Origin: Funneliformis mosseae | Lineage: Eukaryota > Glomeromycota > Glomeromycetes > Glomerales > Glomeraceae | DNA: 21,072 nt | Direction of reading: 5' to 3' | Assembly (NCBI GenBank): GCA_910592005.1 | Contig: CAJVPP010001289.1 | Coordinates: 1 to 21,072 of the forward strand | In this document: one piece after another, positions 1 through 13,000 of the stretch | Position numbering within the stretch: position 1 is the first letter of the stretch | Layout: every line of letters begins with the position of its first letter | Translations under genes and position numbers: made by a program | The notes under the pieces: generated by a model | The model's input: the letters and a program-made list of their open reading frames with translations, nothing else | The model's database searches: none | Told to the model about the DNA's origin: nothing

Positions 1-1435
1 TTTTTTTACACTTTTAAAAGGCTTCTACATGGTTGAATTAGCAATCCGTCCCTTAAGGATAAAATGCAACTAAAATCTATCTATATATTCCCCTGGTTTG
101 GATTTGAATCCGGGTACAAATATAACAGGATATAATCAAACTGGAAAATTCAAAAATATATATTATTGTAACTGAACAAATTGGACAAAAGTTCAAATTT
201 TGACTTATTTAATAATCTTATTTATTGCACAAAATTTTTATTCGAAAAATAATTTTTTTTTGTTTCTTTTTTATAATATCTTCTAAAATTTTACTATTTA
301 AAATTTTCCGGAGTTTTGAGTTTAAAATTAGAAAGATTTTAATTACAAATGAAAATTTTCAAAGTTCAACTATAGTTAAATTTACTAAAGAAAAAAATAA
401 TTTCAAATTTCTTTTATATTTCACAGCAAAATTATTTTTTTCCTGTAATCGGTGGAAGAATTTACGAAAAAAGTAACGATAAAATTTTAAGAAAATTTGA
501 AAACATCCAAAAATAAATGGTTGTTTTTACACAATTAGGTTAAACTCAGTTTATAATTAAATATTTATATTATTTGTTATTTAAATCCAATCTTCACCAT
601 TGATTTTATCCAAACGTTAAGAATCACCGTAGTATCTAAATTGTAACCTCCTACGCTTACGGTAAGTTCTTCATAACTTTGAAAAATACTGTATGTTTAT
701 ATGAAATGACGTGAAATAGATTTTCAAGTTATAGAAATAAAAAAAGGGGGGAAATTGTCAGATCACGGGATGAATGAATAATAAAAAAAAAAAAATGTGA
801 AATTGAGTACAGTAGCAGCTGAACCCGCAACATGCCGTTTTTTCGCACCATGCCACGCGTTGTTACTACTATACCAATTCATCACTGATGTTAATTTACA
901 TAAAAAATTGAATAATTTAAACTAGATTGCATGAAACATGTGTTTAATTAACTGTCGTATGTGTAACAATATAATAAAAAGAAAAAAATTTTTTTGATGG
1001 ATCGAATTTTTTATTTTATTTCGCAAATTTTAAATTACAAGTTTTAAGTTAATAATTTATAATAGAGGTTGGAACTGGCCTAAAATCTTTAACCGTTAAT
1101 AACCGGTTAAAATATTTGTTACCCGGTTGTATAAATCCTATAAATTATAAGGATCCAAATGAAATATATGAAGTTCGTCCCTACGCGACTCGTGAAATCT
1201 TAATCCATCTTTAGGTTTTTTATGAGTAGGAACCAATAAACAATTCTGCCAAATACTATTTCGCTAAATTTTGCTTCCGAGGGAACGTAAAGTGAGGTTT
1301 AAAATATTTATTGTTTATTTTTTAAGAATAACTTTTACATAATTAATTTATTAAAACAAACCTTGACTACAAATGAAACGCAAGACTTTTCCAATAATTA
1401 TACGCTTCTTATGAACAAAATGGAAGGACTTCTTT

Positions 1436-1748
1436 GATAACGCTAACGTTACCGATAACGAAACGAAGGAATTTTCGCATTCAAGATTCAAATTTTAAAG
1501 TAGATACGTGAAAAAGTCCATTTCCGATGCGGTAGAGCTGTTAATGGGAGAAGTGTTATATAGGTAATATCCTAAAAAATCCAGAGCATTTTGAAGTGGT
1601 CCATTGGTTCTGGCTGATCTTCCTTAGGGAGTAGTTAACCGCGGGAATTACTCACACCCAACCATTCTTTTTAACACAGAAACGGACGATTCCAAAATAT
1701 TTTCCGATCACGCTAATGCTAACGATACTTATAAACGAAACGACGATA
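1436..1748. repeat. Pair of diverged direct repeats
   Basis: Two segments of about 40 nt (1436-1472 and 1706-1748) share the pattern GAT-ACGCTAA-G...CGATA...AACGAAACGA-GA, mostly differing by single substitutions and one short insertion. They lie about 270 nt apart in the same orientation. They could be copies of a dispersed repeat or the remains of a local duplication. No coding function is evident. Confidence 0.45.
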
Positions 1749-2199
1749 AAGTTACATTACTTAAAATTAATTAGATTGTTATTTCAAAAACGCGTCGCCG
1801 AAAAAAATCCAAAGTATTTTTTTTAAAATTTATTTTTATTGTAAAAAAATTTTTGATCAATCGGTAACTAGTTTACGTTTAATAAAAAAGATTAATTTTA
1901 TATACAGTATAAACTTTTTTTAATTCATTAATTTATTAAAGTTAATAGAAAATTTTTTAAATTGATACAATAATGTTTAAGATTTCAATAAAATCAAAAC
2001 TTTACCACCGTTTCAAATATGCTTTTCGCATTTACGAATGGCGCAGATTTGGTTTGAAGGTTTTATGTTTTTAACTGCAAATACCTTGGAGGGATTGTAG
2101 GGTGAACACAAGCAACTATTTAACATTGATACCACACACGAAGGCCGATTTAAAAATACACGCTAGATTTATTTAGAATTAATAGCGGGTTGGGTGTGA
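1652..2199. mobile_element. Candidate MITE-like element with 12-bp terminal inverted repeats
   Basis: TCACACCCAACC at 1652-1663 is an exact reverse complement of GGTTGGGTGTGA at 2188-2199, so a 548-bp segment is bounded by perfect 12-bp inverted repeats. The interior is AT-rich and codes for nothing recognisable. The flanks (AATTA on the left, AATATTA on the right) are only loosely alike, so a target-site duplication is not established. A chance pair is less likely because the repeats are GC-richer than their surroundings, but only multiple genomic copies would prove mobility. Confidence 0.3.
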
Positions 2200-2894
2200 A
2201 TATTATAAGTGGGGGAAAAAACAAAATATATTTGCGAAATTATTATCGAATCTATTATAATTAGAAATAATTTTAAAAAATATAATAAAATTTTATAAAT
2301 TAATAGTCTAAATGCAAATTAAACCTTATTATTTTTTTTTTTTTGGAAATTTTTAAAAATTGAATATATATTATTTCTTAGATTATTTAACAAGTAAACT
2401 ATAAACTTAAAATACAGCTTTACTATAATTATACTATAACTTTAACGACCTCGATAACATTTATGTACGATCCGGTTAAATCAGGTGACGATCTTCTTAA
2501 ATTTATCATAAATTTTCAAGTTTGACACGACATGCAAAGTAGTTAAAGAAAAGAAAATTATAAATAAATTATAAATTATAAATAATAAAGGCATTATCAA
2601 CTATTTTATAACCGATGAGAAAAAAATACTTTGTTGAACATTTTTCCTAACCATTTATAAGGTTCAAAAAACCTGAGATTTAATATCTGATTAAAGTGGG
2701 TATTTTGCCGGATCTTCTTAAATTACTCCAACAATAAAACAGGTTTTAAGTTCAGTAAGTTGTCATATGTCAGTCACAAGTTCCATATTTATCCATTCTA
2801 AATAAATACTCATAAATTTGACTTTTCTTTAAGAATGTTGATTACATCGTATGGGTCCTGTATCCTTTTGTATATATATTTATTATAATGTCGA

Positions 2895-4279
<1,385 letters not shown>

Positions 4280-4496
4280 CGTATATTCTTTTTTATTCTC
4301 TTTTATACTGGCTCTCTTTAAGTAATATCTATCTTCAAAATCTTTGTTTTATTAAAAAAATTCATTATAAATAAATTCGTTAAAAAAGGGTCATTTATAT
4401 ATTGTATTTATAAAATTGTTTTTATATATTGTTAGCTTTTAATTAGTAAATTCAGTATAACAAGGTTTTTTTAATATAAAAAATCTTTACTATACC

Positions 4497-4565
4497 AAAA
4501 TTCATTATATTGTGAAATTTGTTATACAACATTCGTTGTATTAAGAGTTAATTGTATAATAAATT
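4497..4565. repeat. Four imperfect short repeats around a TTCGTTGTAT-like core
   Basis: Four consecutive units of about 16-18 nt resemble each other: ATTCATTATATTGTG, ATTTGTTATACAAC, ATTCGTTGTATTAAG and TTAATTGTATAATA. Differences are mainly G/A and C/T. ATACAAC and GTTGTAT around 4530-4550 can also pair as a short hairpin. A similar TTTGTTATATCAAGGAGTAA occurs at about 6282-6301. Such subterminal arrays are common near ends of DNA transposons, but no element boundary can be fixed here. Confidence 0.35.
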
Positions 4566-5093
4566 TAAAAATTGTATATAATAAATAAATATGAAAATGA
4601 AACTATTATAATAATTTAACATATATAATTGATTTAATTAATATAAATAATATTTTTAACATTTTTAATATTTTCATTATTTTTTTGCAGTTACTATTCA
4701 TAAATACTGATTTCTTATAATATTTCTTCTCTCTAATTTTTGAATTCTAAGATTAAAGTTTTCTTTATTAATTAATGTAATTTGTTAAGCATATTGAATC
4801 AATGCTTGGAATTTATTAACTTTTAAATATTGAATCATGATTAAGAAAATTTCACAAGTCCTATAGACTTGTATTAGTCTTAATAATTTAAACAAATAAT
4901 ATATTGTATTAGTAAGCATATCTTTTATTATAATTTATTCTAAGAAATTAGATATACATTGAAATAGGTAAAATCATTATTTAGAAAACTATTTAATGAT
5001 CATAATATCAGCATAATTTCTTTGAAGTTTACTTATATTGATTAATTAGTTAAATTTATTTTTTAAAATAATTAATCATATATATTTTAGATG

Positions 5094-6071
5094 TTTATTT
5101 AACTTAATTTCTATAGATCTGTTAACTTTATTGATGAATTTATTTTATTTTCTAGTAATACTTTAACTTTGTTTATTTATTAATTATCCAATCTGTATAA
5201 ATATCTCTATATTTCTCTAATAATGAATTTATTATTGTATTAATAAAGAAATATAATTAATCAAATATAAAACTTATTCTTTATAATTATAATTTATTCA
5301 TGAATCCTTTACATTCATTTGCAATCCCTTTAATTATTGATAAACTTATTATATATTATTGTATTGATTCACTATATTGATTTAGAATTTTTAAAATGTA
5401 ATCTTTAAAATATTTTATATTTATTTTTGTGTTATTATATTAAAAATAATCTTTGATATTATTATGAATACTCACTTGTGATTCTTTAAGTAATTGTCAT
5501 AGTTTTATTTAACTCTTACAAAATTATTTTAAGTTACAAATCTCATGTAATAATATTATTACGTATATTTTATAATTTAAAATAATTTATATAAAAGGTA
5601 ATAAAATTATGATAATTATTTTAAGAATCACAATTGAGTATTTATTGTAACATCTAAGATTATTTTCAATATAATAATACAAAATAAATATAAAAATATT
5701 TCAAAGAATACATTTTAAAACTTTAAGTCAATATGGCGAATTAACTATATCATGTAATAAATTTATTAATAATTAAAGGATTGCAATTAAATGAATTAAA
5801 TACAAAGGATTTACAAGAAAATTTAAATGATTATAAATAGTTAAGAAGAATAAGTTTTATATTTAATTAATTATATTACTTTCTTAATGCAATAATAAGT
5901 TTATTATTTAAAAATTATTATTTTATTAGTTTACTTTTATCAAAAAGTAATAAAACTTAATAAAAATATAAATATATTAGATAATTAATAAATAAATTAA
6001 ATTAAATATATTTAATGAAAATAAAGTTAACAAATCTGTAAGTATTAAAATTAATATAGAAATTAAATAGA
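5094..6071. repeat. Long head-to-head palindrome (inverted repeat) with no spacer
   Basis: The left arm (about 5094-5554) read on the minus strand aligns with the right arm (5555-6071) read on the plus strand. The apex is the perfect 16-mer GTAATAATATTATTAC at 5547-5562. One block far from the apex, 5221-5280 against 5847-5906, matches at 54 of 60 positions. The AAGAATCACAA-TGAGTATT segment and the AAGTTAACA-ATCTGT/TCTATAG segment also match. The right arm is about 60 nt longer because of insertions, or deletions in the left arm. Beyond these limits I could not align the arms. No reading frame is conserved between them. It may be a foldback element, or two inverted copies of a dispersed repeat. 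Confidence 0.75.
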
Positions 6072-6859
6072 CTGTTATATTAAAATAAAATTGATATTCA
6101 GAATCTATATAATTATCTTAGTAAATAAATTATCTACCTAATTAATATAAAATATCTTCAAGAAAATAATATTAATATCATAATTTTCATTAATTTTTAT
6201 TAAAAATTTATCTATTATAATATGTTTCTTAAATAAATATATTCAGCAAAGCAAAAATCTAATTCTTTATTATATAAATACTTTGTTATATCAAGGAGTA
6301 AGAGAATCTAATTGAAGATTATACAATAAAATTTTAGATCAGAGAAACAATCTACTTGACTTTATGCTGATCATTTTATTTTTTTATTATATTCGAAGTG
6401 TATTGATATATGAAAAATTTTTTCTTAACATTTTTAAAAGCTGATGTTCAATAGTTAATTACTACAGGTAAGAACTATATTACTAAAATTTCATAGCCCT
6501 CAATATATTATTAGCTTTCTGCCATTAAAATATTGTAAACTATATATATATATATCATTAAATATTATTAAAATAAAGACAGGCAGAAAAACAAACATTT
6601 TATTTTATTAGACTCAAATATGAATTATATATTTTTTCAACAAGTTTACTCCATAAAGGTAGTATTTTTTCTAAGTGCTTTTTTAATAAAAAGTGTTCTA
6701 TTCTTTAAATTAGAGATAATTATAAATAATAATTTTTGTTTCTTTTATGTTATGTAGAAATTCCAAATATCTAAATTAATCATAATAACTCTAATACTAA
6801 TAATATTATTAAAAATGATTCTTCTAAATTTTGATTCTTTTAAAAATCCAATTGTAATT

Positions 6860-7500
6860 ATTTATTATCAATGAAAAAAAAATTCAACATTATTAAGTTT
6901 AATAGATATGCCTGATTCCTCTAATATTACTTGCATTAAAGTCTCATTTTATTCAATGATACCTTTCACATTTGATACTTTTCTTTTTCAGGATTATTTC
7001 TTTTTAATATATAGATATCTTGTTCATCATATATGATATTTATCACATACTGTATTTGGGTTGAATATTATTTTAAACATTACTTAAAAAAGCATCACAT
7101 TCATCAAGTTCTTCATCTTTATATTCATCTAATACTTGATAGCTCTTTTTTGAAAGAATATTAATCTTTTAGTTTAAATAAGTGATTAATGCAGATTTAT
7201 GCTAAATTAACATTTAGCACTAATTTACTCATTATAATATTTCTTAAGAAGATTTAATCATTTTATATTCTACTAGAACAGATATAGTTTGTATATTTAC
7301 TTTTGCATCAGTAAATTTATCCTAATACTCTACATGATTTCTAATTAGCAGTAATTACAATTAGTGTGAAGGTTTATTAATTATGAGTCTTAATTTCTTT
7401 CATAATTTATTCATGATAATATTAATAGCTGCTCCAGTATTAATTATGACCAAAATATTATTTTTTTCTATTATTATTGTCTAGAAATTCTATGACATTA
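6860..7500 (-). pseudogene. Retropepsin (Pol protease) remnant of an LTR retrotransposon
   Basis: On the minus strand, 7403-7459 reads NILVIINTGAAINIIMNKL. This matches the active-site region of retropepsins, normally hydrophobic-hydrophobic-D-T/S-G-A followed by a hydrophobic strand. The catalytic Asp codon is AAT (Asn) at 7439-7441, a single G-to-A change from GAT, so the enzyme would be dead. Farther downstream on the same strand, two short open pieces survive: about 7077-7162 (containing SYQVLDEYKDEELDECDAF) and about 6870-6972 (containing ETLMQVILEESGISIKL). I cannot assign these to a Pol domain. The position just downstream of Gag with its zinc knuckle fits Gag-Pro order. Confidence 0.7.
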
Positions 7501-7739
7501 ACATTAGGTAATAGTATCAAATGTCATATTAAGGCTTTTGCTAAGTTTCTTTTTTAAGCTAGTATTTGTTAAAAAATATCATTAGCAATATTATATAGTG
7601 AAAGTTATCAAAGTTTCTAATCTTACTTATTGATTTGAATTAGGAGAAGGTTCTATTTACTTTTCTTTAGAATTAATAATTTGAATATTAAGGCTCATTT
7701 CTTTTTAGGATTTTAAAATCTGCACTATTTCTTTTTATT

Positions 7740-8580
7740 TCTCTTTTGTCACTTTTTCTGTCAATAGTATATGTTCTTGACCATTCTTTTGCATATACTT
7801 CATTTGCTCTTTTTTATTTTCTATTTCACTATCAGTAAATATTTTGATTAAATTAGCATCCCTTTATTTTCTGTTAGTTTTATTTTTTTAGATAAGCAAT
7901 CTCTTGTATAATAACCTTTCTCATTATACTGATAACAAGTAACTTGATTAAAATTAAATGACTTCTTATTAGTTATTACTACATTCTTTAATAATACAGC
8001 TTTAGGTTTTAAAACTCCTGCTTTAGCTGCTAATATATTTATGATATTTACTTAATTTAAGGTGAGTTGTTCTAATTATTCCATTAGAGCTTCAATTGCA
8101 TCATCATAACTAATAGGTTAGATGATTTTCTTATATAATATGAATAAACTTTCACAGTTTTTGCTACCCTAATTATAATATCTAAATATTTTGAATATTT
8201 CATCACTACTTTCATAATAAGACTCAGTTTTAACCTATTTAAAAATAAATGAATTTGATAATTGTCTGGTAAGGCATTTCTTAAATTCATTAATCTCTTA
8301 AAGTTAGTAAACCTGATACTGTAAATATCTATATTCATGTTTAATATTATTAATATTAAATAGCTTTCACGATACCATTTATTTTTTTTATGCTATAATT
8401 ACAAAATGTTATCAAAATATAACTACAAAGCTTGTATCTCTATTATCATCATGATTCTAATAAAATTGTCAATTTATAAAACAATTAGTTCTCTTAAATA
8501 TTTAGCGATAATGTTACTTTTTTAAAATTTGTCTAATTGTTAGCTGTTGTTACTATTATTATGTTTGATTCTCTAGGTAG
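7740..8580 (-). pseudogene. Gag polyprotein remnant of a Ty3/gypsy-like retrotransposon
   Basis: The clearest open stretch is 8084-8338 and contains LRNALPDNYQIHLFLNRLK, typical of the retrotransposon Gag capsid-like domain, where a hydrophobic FLNGL motif is usual. In another frame the chain continues through YDDAIEALME, LEQLTLN and NILAAKAGVLKPKAVLLKN to a CCHC zinc knuckle at 7896-7937. The knuckle keeps the exact C-x2-C-x4-H-x4-C spacing, but its second Cys and its His are both Tyr (TAT codons). A basic linker follows toward the protease. Several stops (TAA, TAG) interrupt it, each one transition from Gln or Trp codons. No LTR pair, primer binding site or polypurine tract could be identified, so element limits are unknown. 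Confidence 0.75.
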
Positions 8581-9127
8581 TTATACTGGTCTTGAGTTTT
8601 TTAATTTCTATGTGATTATATTAATAGGATTCTTTACTGTATATTTATTCAATATTTAATATTTCGTTTATTCTTTGATTTTCTCTTTACTTACTTCCTT
8701 ATTTTTCTTATTCTATTTTCTTCTTCCTCTTCTAAAGGTTATATGTTAGTCTTTAATTATCTATTATAACATATAATCACATTGCAGTAATTTACTTGTT
8801 TTAAGTAATTCTTTATAATATATCATACTTTTTCAATCCCTAATAGTTCTTATTAGCTAACTTTGATGTGCCTTCCTGTTAAAAGAATACTATAATAATA
8901 ATTGTTTTTGATGCTACTTCATAAATTCTAAACTTTTGAATGATTATAATTTACTTTTCATCTTTTTATTTATGGTTTGAATTTTCTGAAATAATGTTTT
9001 GAGTGAAACTAATTTAGGAATTTACTAAAGAATTTAATAAAAATATGAATTTGAATACTAAAAAGCAATAAGTAAAATAGTAAAATTCAAAATTTACAAT
9101 GATATGTTATTTGCCATAAAAAAAATA

Positions 9128-9334
9128 TTAAAATTGATTTTCAATCTGACTATTGCTTGATTGATAGAATATCTTAATGAGATTTTGCTATATCAATTCA
9201 TCAGCAATGACACATTTTAGCTTTTCCTCTTCTGATATACTTTCTCCAAAGTTTGAAATACTCAAATTTTTAGGAATATTTGTAAATCGTATTCTACTAG
9301 AACTGCATCTTCTACCTGAGATTGAAATTGATTC
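9128..9334 (-). pseudogene. Unassigned coding remnant upstream of Gag
   Basis: A 69-codon minus-strand frame, interrupted by one TAG, contains SSSRIRFTNIPKNLSISNFG followed by ESISEEEKLKCVIADELI. Its composition (Ser, Arg, Glu, Pro) is unlike chance AT-rich translation. It sits on the same strand as the retroelement Gag, 5' to it, so it could be the Gag N-terminus or a separate small gene cut by the element. I do not recognise the family. The frame continues upstream with a few more stops to about 9400. Confidence 0.4.
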
Positions 9335-10060
9335 TACAATTATAAAATGAATCTATTGTTTAGTATTTCTATTATTTATAATAAATCAGGGAAGTTCAAA
9401 ATGTATTTCAAACAGCCTACTAACATTCCCAAAGTATTGCTTCATAATATATTAGATAATTAGAAAAACCAAAAAAAAACTAATTTCTTATGAGCAATTC
9501 ATTCAAATTTATTTAGGGTATATTGCAAATTTTTCACCTCCCAAATTAATTCCAAAATTACGTTACAGATTGAAGTAACTTTATGTTCATAATAGTCATT
9601 GAAAATGTCATATCAGTTAACGATTATTAGTAAAATTAGTTTGTATAACCTTAGACGCAATGTTAATGTCTAAGCTATTTTTGCTATATATTAAAAAAAA
9701 ATTAAAAAAATCTCTGTTAATTCTTTGTATACTATCCTACATTTTACTATAAATTTTATAGTGTTCTAATATATAAATAAAAAAAATATTATTTACAAAA
9801 CTTTACTCATATTTTTACATAACTGTCTCTGATTGAACTGTTAAATACGCTCAAAAATTTGTAAATACCACCTAGGTATACATGTTTTATGGCTATTTTT
9901 CATATTAAACAAAAAAAATTAGCACTTTAACCGCTGGTTAACGTTAAAATTGCAAAATTTTATTTTTATATATAATATATAACAACAACGAGGTATATTT
10001 AATTAATTTATTAAAAACTTTTTTATAATTATTATATAGTAGTAAAAAGCAAATTTTTTT
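9335..10060. other. AT-rich junction between two mobile-element remnants
   Basis: No gene is visible. This should contain the 5' LTR of the retroelement and the downstream end of the transposon to its right, but I could not recognise either boundary. A perfect small palindrome TTAACCGCTGGTTAA lies at 9927-9941, next to GTTAAAAT. A similar AACCG...CCGGTTAA pattern occurs near 1090-1110, so the motif may belong to a dispersed element end. Confidence 0.4.
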
Positions 10061-10063
10061 GGC

Positions 10064-13000
10064 TTAATCATACTTTATTAATATGATAATTCTATCAACC
10101 ATAAATCTTTTTTTTATCCTATTCAACTTTAAGTAATTAAAAAGTTTTGTCATATACGTGGCTTGGAATTTTCTTATAAGATAACAGACATTCCAGTATT
10201 TGCTCTTCTTACACAAATACTTTTCTTCATTTTTAGACGTCTGAACTTATGGCTAAAAATGCAGATGTGTAGGCAAATTAGGCAAGTTTTATAGCTGCAA
10301 TATAATCCTACACATATTACGTATACCTTCAATTGATTATTATCTGAAAATATTTCTTCATACCTTCGCTTTCACTTTTTCTCCTTTTCAGTTCTCTTTT
10401 TATCAGTATAGTCTTTGTACTTTATTCAAAGCACTTATAATGCATATCTTTCTTGTGCATTTTAAGGTTCACTTTTTATCACATTTTGTTTATAATAACT
10501 CGCATTTATTTTAAACCATTTTTATAATATGTTATTAATTTTTTATAGCCTTCTTAATGTATTTCAGGTGGTTCAAGGTCTTTAAAAATCTCATGTGATA
10601 ATGAATTTATCATGTCAAAAATTGTAACTAAGTCTTCTATTAACTCCTATAATACCTTTCTTCTAAAATTAATGGCTCATTTATTTTAAGAAATTGAAGT
10701 ATTCTCAAGATATTCACTTAAAAGCAGATCAATTCTCTCCCTTTCAGCTTGTAATGCTTTAATATTTGTTTTTAGTTTCGTTTCATCAATAACATTTTCA
10801 GTGATATTTTTGTTTATAAAATGAACTCCAAAGGTTTCAAGCATCTTATCAAAACTAAAATAAACAGGTTTTTGATTTTTTTCGTCATTGATTTTTTTTG
10901 GTATTCTAAATGCCCTGACATATTGTAAGATTTCATTTAATTTTAGATATTTAATTAAGATACTGAGATGTTGAATGATTACTACTGTATAATTTAATTT
11001 GCCTACACTTGAAAAAAAAGGAAAAGCTGTGGCAAGGGTATTTCATTGCAAATTATGGTTTCTGATTCTCATTCTTATTTAATGTACTTTTATATTCTAG
11101 CTCATTGATAATAAAGATACTAAATTTTTAGAAAAATGTTATCTCTATTCATTATTTTAGATAAATTAATATTTTTTTTCTTTATGTATATATTAATTGA
11201 AATCCCAACTGTCACCCATAGAAATTCTAAAACTTTAGATGTTGATCAATAATCAACAGCTATCTCAAACTTATTCAGAAACCAAACACCTAATTTTCTT
11301 GCTAAATTTAAAAGCTTGTAACTAGAGAACAATATAATTATAACTGAACAAAAGTCTTTTAAATTGTACCATTATCCAAGTAATGGTCATAACTGAGACC
11401 ATTGTATTTGATATTTAACTAATCGACAAAAAATTGCCTTGTTAGTAACAATATCAAGATATCCAGTTTCTGGCAAATTAAAATCAGCTTTATATATATT
11501 GGCAACTCCTAAAATGGCTTGGTCTTAATTCAGATTATCACCTGGTTTAAGAATCATAACATGGAGAGATGAACCTTAATAGCCATATTCAAATTCTTCT
11601 AGTATTTCTTTTTTAATAATATGTGTATTAAAGTTCTAGTTATATTCTAAATTTTCTTCATTTGTTCTTCAAAAATCTAGTAATCTTTCCAATATATTTT
11701 AAAACTTATTTAAAGCTTCTTGTATAATAATATTCATACTAAATATATAAATGTCTTCTTTTAGAACAGTTATTACTTCCTGACGCATTGCTAAATAATT
11801 AGGAATTTTTGACTGAAATGCTATTCTTAAGATTGCGTGTAAATTATTTCTAGTAGTATTATATATATTGCTAAAAGAAAATGTATTTTGCTTAAAGTTA
11901 ATATTGTCTATGACTGCAAAATTCCAAATATTTAATTCTTTAAATAGCCTTTATATAAGAATAGCATTATTAATTCTATCATTTTCTTGATTTCGCTTAT
12001 AATATTCATAATGTCTAATTATATTTCATAAAGTAAGAAAATGATGAAGCGATGATAATAATTTGGGTTTGTATGCCAAACTGTTTAGCAAATTAGTCAA
12101 CTAAATGTTACATAAAAGAAAGGTTATATCAGTAAGAACAGAAACCAAAAATGTAACTATTTTCATAATTGTACATTCAGACAAATTTTTTAAAATTTGT
12201 CCTTATTGTTTTCTTTTTCTATTACTAACAGCAAGTTTTCATTTAAAGATTTCCATTAACATTTTCTAAAAGAACTTGATAATAAAATCCAGAAATGCAT
12301 AATAATATTCAAAAATTGATTCTGGTAAGCTTAAAAAAATTTTTTTCTCATTTATTGCTTCACGTGATTTTTAGAGTTTAATTCCAAATTTTTGTCCTAA
12401 AACTTCATAGTCAATTGTTTCTGTATCATCATTTTAAATTTTATTTTTGAGAAATGTATCAAGAAAAAAAATTTGTATAATGAAAAGGTTAAGAGATTCA
12501 TCTGATTCTGTATTAATAGTAGATGATACAGTTTTGGTTAAAAGTATAAGAAAAAAAGAAAGAATAGCTTTAACAATAGATTTTAAAATTTCATCTTTTT
12601 TTGATTTTTCGCTTGTATGAGAAATCTGAATAAGCTAATTTGCAAATTTGATTCCTTTTATAGCATCTTGTTCATGTAATTTATCTTGAATACAGTTTGA
12701 TTTTTTACCTTAACCTGTATGTTTATAAATATGTTTGCTCAATTGTTTATAATAAGTGCAACAGATGCATTTTGGTTTTTTTATCTGTAACTGTAATTTC
12801 TTTTGATATATTTTTTTATCTTTAAGATTGTGAATTTGGTTTTGATTATATAAAAAATGTGAATCACAAACTCCCAATTTCAAATAATCATTATTGATTA
12901 GTTGAACTGTGACATGATCTATTTGCCAAGTTTTATATAAATTTTGTACTCTTCTAAGTTTATAAGTTTAATTGCAACGTTTAATTGTATCTTGAATGTT

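Larger units (their letters stand above)
1..2890. other. AT-rich intergenic region, no gene seen
   Basis: No open frame of convincing composition is present. The one moderately long frame (225-476, +) is a run of Phe, Lys, Ile and Asn codons, as expected by chance in AT-rich DNA. The region contains homopolymer tracts, a short A/T repeat near 2560-2590, a small hairpin-prone AACCGGTT motif near 1100, a pair of direct repeats (1436-1748) and a candidate inverted-repeat element (1652-2199). A TATATATATTT stretch at about 2870-2880 lies just before the Hsp70 remnant and could be its old TATA element, but nothing else supports that. Confidence 0.6.
4280..6860. other. Extremely AT-rich region without recognisable genes
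   Basis: After the Hsp70 remnant the base composition falls sharply in G and C and stop codons fill all frames. It holds a block of short repeats (4497-4565), a long palindrome (5094-6071) and a (TA)n run near 6540-6555. If the retroelement that lies to the right on the minus strand was once complete, this is where its reverse transcriptase and integrase would be, but I find no RT, RNase H or integrase motif on either strand. Either those domains have decayed beyond recognition or other DNA replaced them. Confidence 0.6.

Noticed and set aside
88..112. tRNA T-arm-like sequence GGATTTGAATCC
   Set aside because: No matching acceptor, D or anticodon arms can be folded on either strand around it. 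It is a short chance palindrome or a remote tRNA-derived fragment.
225..476. 83-codon plus-strand frame
   Set aside because: Composition is almost wholly Phe, Lys, Ile, Asn and Leu, as expected from AT-rich non-coding DNA. No motif or homologue is recognised.
4300..6860. Reverse transcriptase or integrase coding region on the minus strand
   Set aside because: Expected from the Gag-protease order, but no YxDD-like, RNase H or integrase zinc motif could be read in any frame.
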